Source: Ptychodera flava (Eukaryota > Hemichordata > Enteropneusta > Ptychoderidae). From it: a stretch of 64,000 nt of DNA. Below the pieces are notes generated by a model, which saw only the letters and a program-made list of their open reading frames with translations, made no database searches and was not told the DNA's origin. Positions 62,025 through 64,000 of this stretch are shown here, in pieces. A program made the position numbers and the translations under genes. Where the stretch lies: NCBI RefSeq assembly GCF_041260155.1, contig NC_091947.1, positions 32,808,032-32,872,031 of the forward strand, given 5' to 3'. The first letter of the stretch is position 1, and each line of letters opens with the position of its first letter.

Positions 62025-62188
62025 CTGCTTTGGTCCTTTCGACGATGGTAAATTGTTCGATCTGACCGGCCGGTTGGGCGCCAAAAGATCACCTTCGATG
62101 ACCATCTCGCGATCCACTAGGTCAGTCTTATTAAGCTCGCGCGAAATCTTTGTAAAGTTCTGATGTACCTTGAATTCGTAGCTGGTAG
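62025..62188 (-). CDS. Gene B exon 15 (one base short)
   Basis: ATSYEFKVHQNF through EGDLLAP matches gene A; after the lost base in the CCAA..CCGG region it reads NRPVRSNNLPSSKGPKQ up to CAG|GTAAGA. Confidence 0.82.
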
Positions 62189-62945
62189 CTTCCATGATCA
62201 AGAAAAATGAAAATAATATTCTTTTCATCAATTAAACGACTTCGGAGTTTGTTAAGTTTGGTTAGTAGACAAGGTTTTCATATTGACATTCGTCCGAAAG
62301 ATCCTGTTCACTTAGTAAGAAGAATAGTATCGAACGGTAAATGATAACTCTTGGTCGAATAGCATTTTATACACCTCTTCCATTTTACCTCTTGCCAAAT
62401 GTCGACCAAATATTCTCGATTTGCTCCTGACAGCATATGCTAAGTATATCGGTTTTGTTGTTTGCTGAGTTGTATTTTGTATTTCTACCCACAGAACTTC
62501 TTAATCATTGTCGACAAAAAATAACACACCGAAGTATTCGACCATTATACCTCGGACAGGTTGGTCAAAAATAGAGAAAAGCAACCTGGATAAACCTTTA
62601 CAACCATGCCCGGGTTTTTTTTGGAAAAAATGACATTTAAGTCGACCGAAGGCAAAGTGGAAACTTAGAGGGAGACATATGCAAAACTCCGAGAGATTGT
62701 CCCAAGATGTGATGGTTCATCCTTATCTGATATGATAACATGCTTTGTAATAATGGGAAAGCAACTGCACATAATGCTGCGTATTTTCACATACTGTAGG
62801 AGTACTAAAGAAACTCTTCGATACATAGAACAAAATATTAATAATGTTGTTGAAAATAGTCCCTTGGATCGACACATGAACAGAAATGGGATTCGTTCAT
62901 CTACTCAAGTGCTTTCAAATTGTCGTCCCTGATTGCCTAACTTAC

Positions 62946-63074
62946 CATTTCCTTGATCTAGATCATCACCCGGTGCTGTGAACTGAAACGTCACCTGACC
63001 TTTGTCGGAATCCTTCCTGAGAACACTCAAATCGCCAATTCTTGCTGGCGAATAGAAGTCTCTATACGCGGAAT
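62946..63074 (-). CDS. Gene B exon 14: FN3 start
   Basis: 129 bp, same as gene A. Encodes AYRDFYSPARIGDLSV and QVTFQFTAPGDDLDQGNG. Acceptor TATGCAG, donor AATG|GTAAGT. Confidence 0.87.
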
Positions 63075-63448
63075 CTGCATACCATAAAATAGTCATTTTT
63101 GTAAATCGATCCCAACTTCAGCATCATCGGAACGTGCATGAACTTATCCCATTCATGGGATAACAATCACTTTTGGAAGAGAAATTCACGGAAATTATGC
63201 CTTTTCCTGTCGCTTTGATGTTTTTGATGATTTAATGACACTATCATCTATCGTGCAATGTACATGCTGTGATTGCATATTTTCACTGACAAACATTTAA
63301 TTCTGATGCATGGCCGCATCCCCTGTCTCATGGTAGGCTACAATTACCAGCACTATAAGCTTTTGAATATTTATTTGCATTTAACTTTCTACGTATAATT
63401 TTCATTAATATCAACTCGCTAAAAATGACGTTTCAGAGAGAACTTTAC

Positions 63449-63631
63449 ATGTACAAGCAGGTCCTTCACAAGTAAGGCTTCCTCCAGTCGGTATTCTATG
63501 AAAAGACCCTGTTGAGACATCTTTCGGTGACCGGTCTTCGTCACCGCAACGTTTGGGTCAATCGCTGGTCCGAACCCAGTTATCTTTCTTGGACTCACAA
63601 CGGTCGATTCCCCGTCGTTTTCTACTTTGAC
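63449..63631 (-). pseudogene. Gene B exon 13 (net -7 bases)
   Basis: Starts VKVENDGESTVVSPRKITGF and IDPNV as in gene A. Gaps of four and three bases follow; after them the family sequence (KDVSTGSFHRI) is in another frame. Donor ACAT|GTAAAG. Confidence 0.82.
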
Positions 63632-64000
63632 CTTCATTGTGCACGAAATAAGCATTCACTTTGTTAAAAGAATGAGTAGACACACGCACGTACACGAATT
63701 CAAACAGATACACTGAAATAGCATAGACAACCAAAGTATTTTGATAAAGTTTTCGGGTTGCAGTTGGTCCAGTTGGTCCAGTTGACCAATGAGAAGCCAG
63801 TGTGACAATAAATTTGAGACAAATTAATTTGAGACAATTTCCTTTACCGATGTGTATTTTAGTTCATGCATTTTCTGCTGATACTTTAATTTAGCGGATA
63901 TTTTAACAGCTTTGCCTCTGAACAAATTGATGAACTGGTCATAGCTTATTAAGGATAAAGAGGGCTAACATCAAATAAAGTATAATTGTCAATAAACAAT

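Larger units (their letters stand above)
61380..64000 (-). pseudogene. CLCA-like: CLCA-like gene B, 3' exons, probably decaying
   Basis: Exons 13-16 match gene A in order, spacing and splice sites; exons 1-12 lie beyond the right edge (exon 12 would be expected just past 64000). Relative to gene A, exon 13 lacks seven bases in two places, which puts it out of phase with exon 14. Exon 15 lacks one base and exon 16 lacks eight at its start plus two codons later; together the first two restore the frame across that junction, leaving about 25 altered residues. The transmembrane helix VVTIVIIVLVVFAIMTV is kept. Unless splicing differs, exon 13 breaks the protein. Confidence 0.8.

Overview
The window reads as genomic DNA of an invertebrate deuterostome. 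A hemichordate or an amphioxus would fit, but the sequence does not settle the species. It is AT-rich, has GT-AG introns and many microsatellites, and is heavily colonised by DNA transposons and retroelements. The only host genes I can support are three head-to-tail members of the calcium-activated chloride channel regulator (CLCA) family, all on the minus strand.

Gene A (48075 down to 29305) is covered from end to end. I could place 16 exons with matching splice phases, coding for about 946 residues: signal peptide, CLCA N-terminal domain with an HEWGH metalloprotease motif, VWA domain with a DISGS MIDAS, beta-sandwich region, FN3-like domain and a single transmembrane helix near the C-terminus. 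One exon (exon 11) is out of phase by one base. Gene C (upstream part only, 8560 to 1732) shows exons 1 and 2, each with a one-base deletion, so it looks like a pseudogene. Gene B (63631 to 61380, running off the right edge) shows exons 13-16 with several indels and is probably decaying as well.

Genes A and C and their upstream flanks are parts of a tandem segmental duplication. The 5' end of gene C plus 8.6-19.75 kb matches the 5' end of gene A plus 48.1-60.0 kb. Because the two copies can be compared, many later insertions have a paralogous empty site. These include a 5.1 kb nested element in intron 1 of gene C, a 2.58 kb TTAA-flanked element at 48.7-51.3 kb, a Crypton-type tyrosine-recombinase fragment at 53.5-55.0 kb, a PIF/Harbinger-like MITE at 18.15 kb and a hAT-like element at 10.4-11.6 kb.

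Layout: 0-0.5 kb MITE inside a TA microsatellite; 0.5-1.7 kb nothing recognised; 1.7-8.6 kb gene C with nested transposons in its intron; 9.6-19.75 kb array of ~3.6 kb repeat units; 19.78-26.67 kb a large element with ~1.85 kb inverted arms, each holding five ~205 bp tandem repeats; 26.7-29.3 kb 3' flank of gene A; 29.3-48.1 kb gene A; 48.1-53 kb promoter-side flank with the TTAA element and a local tandem duplication; 53.0-60.0 kb second array of the 3.6 kb units; 60.0-61.4 kb 3' flank of gene B; 61.4-64 kb gene B 3' exons.

The most unusual items are the large inverted-arm element, the two tyrosine-recombinase fragments each next to a foldback with the same apex motif, and a pair of inverted ~950 bp elements that bracket exons 8-11 of gene A.
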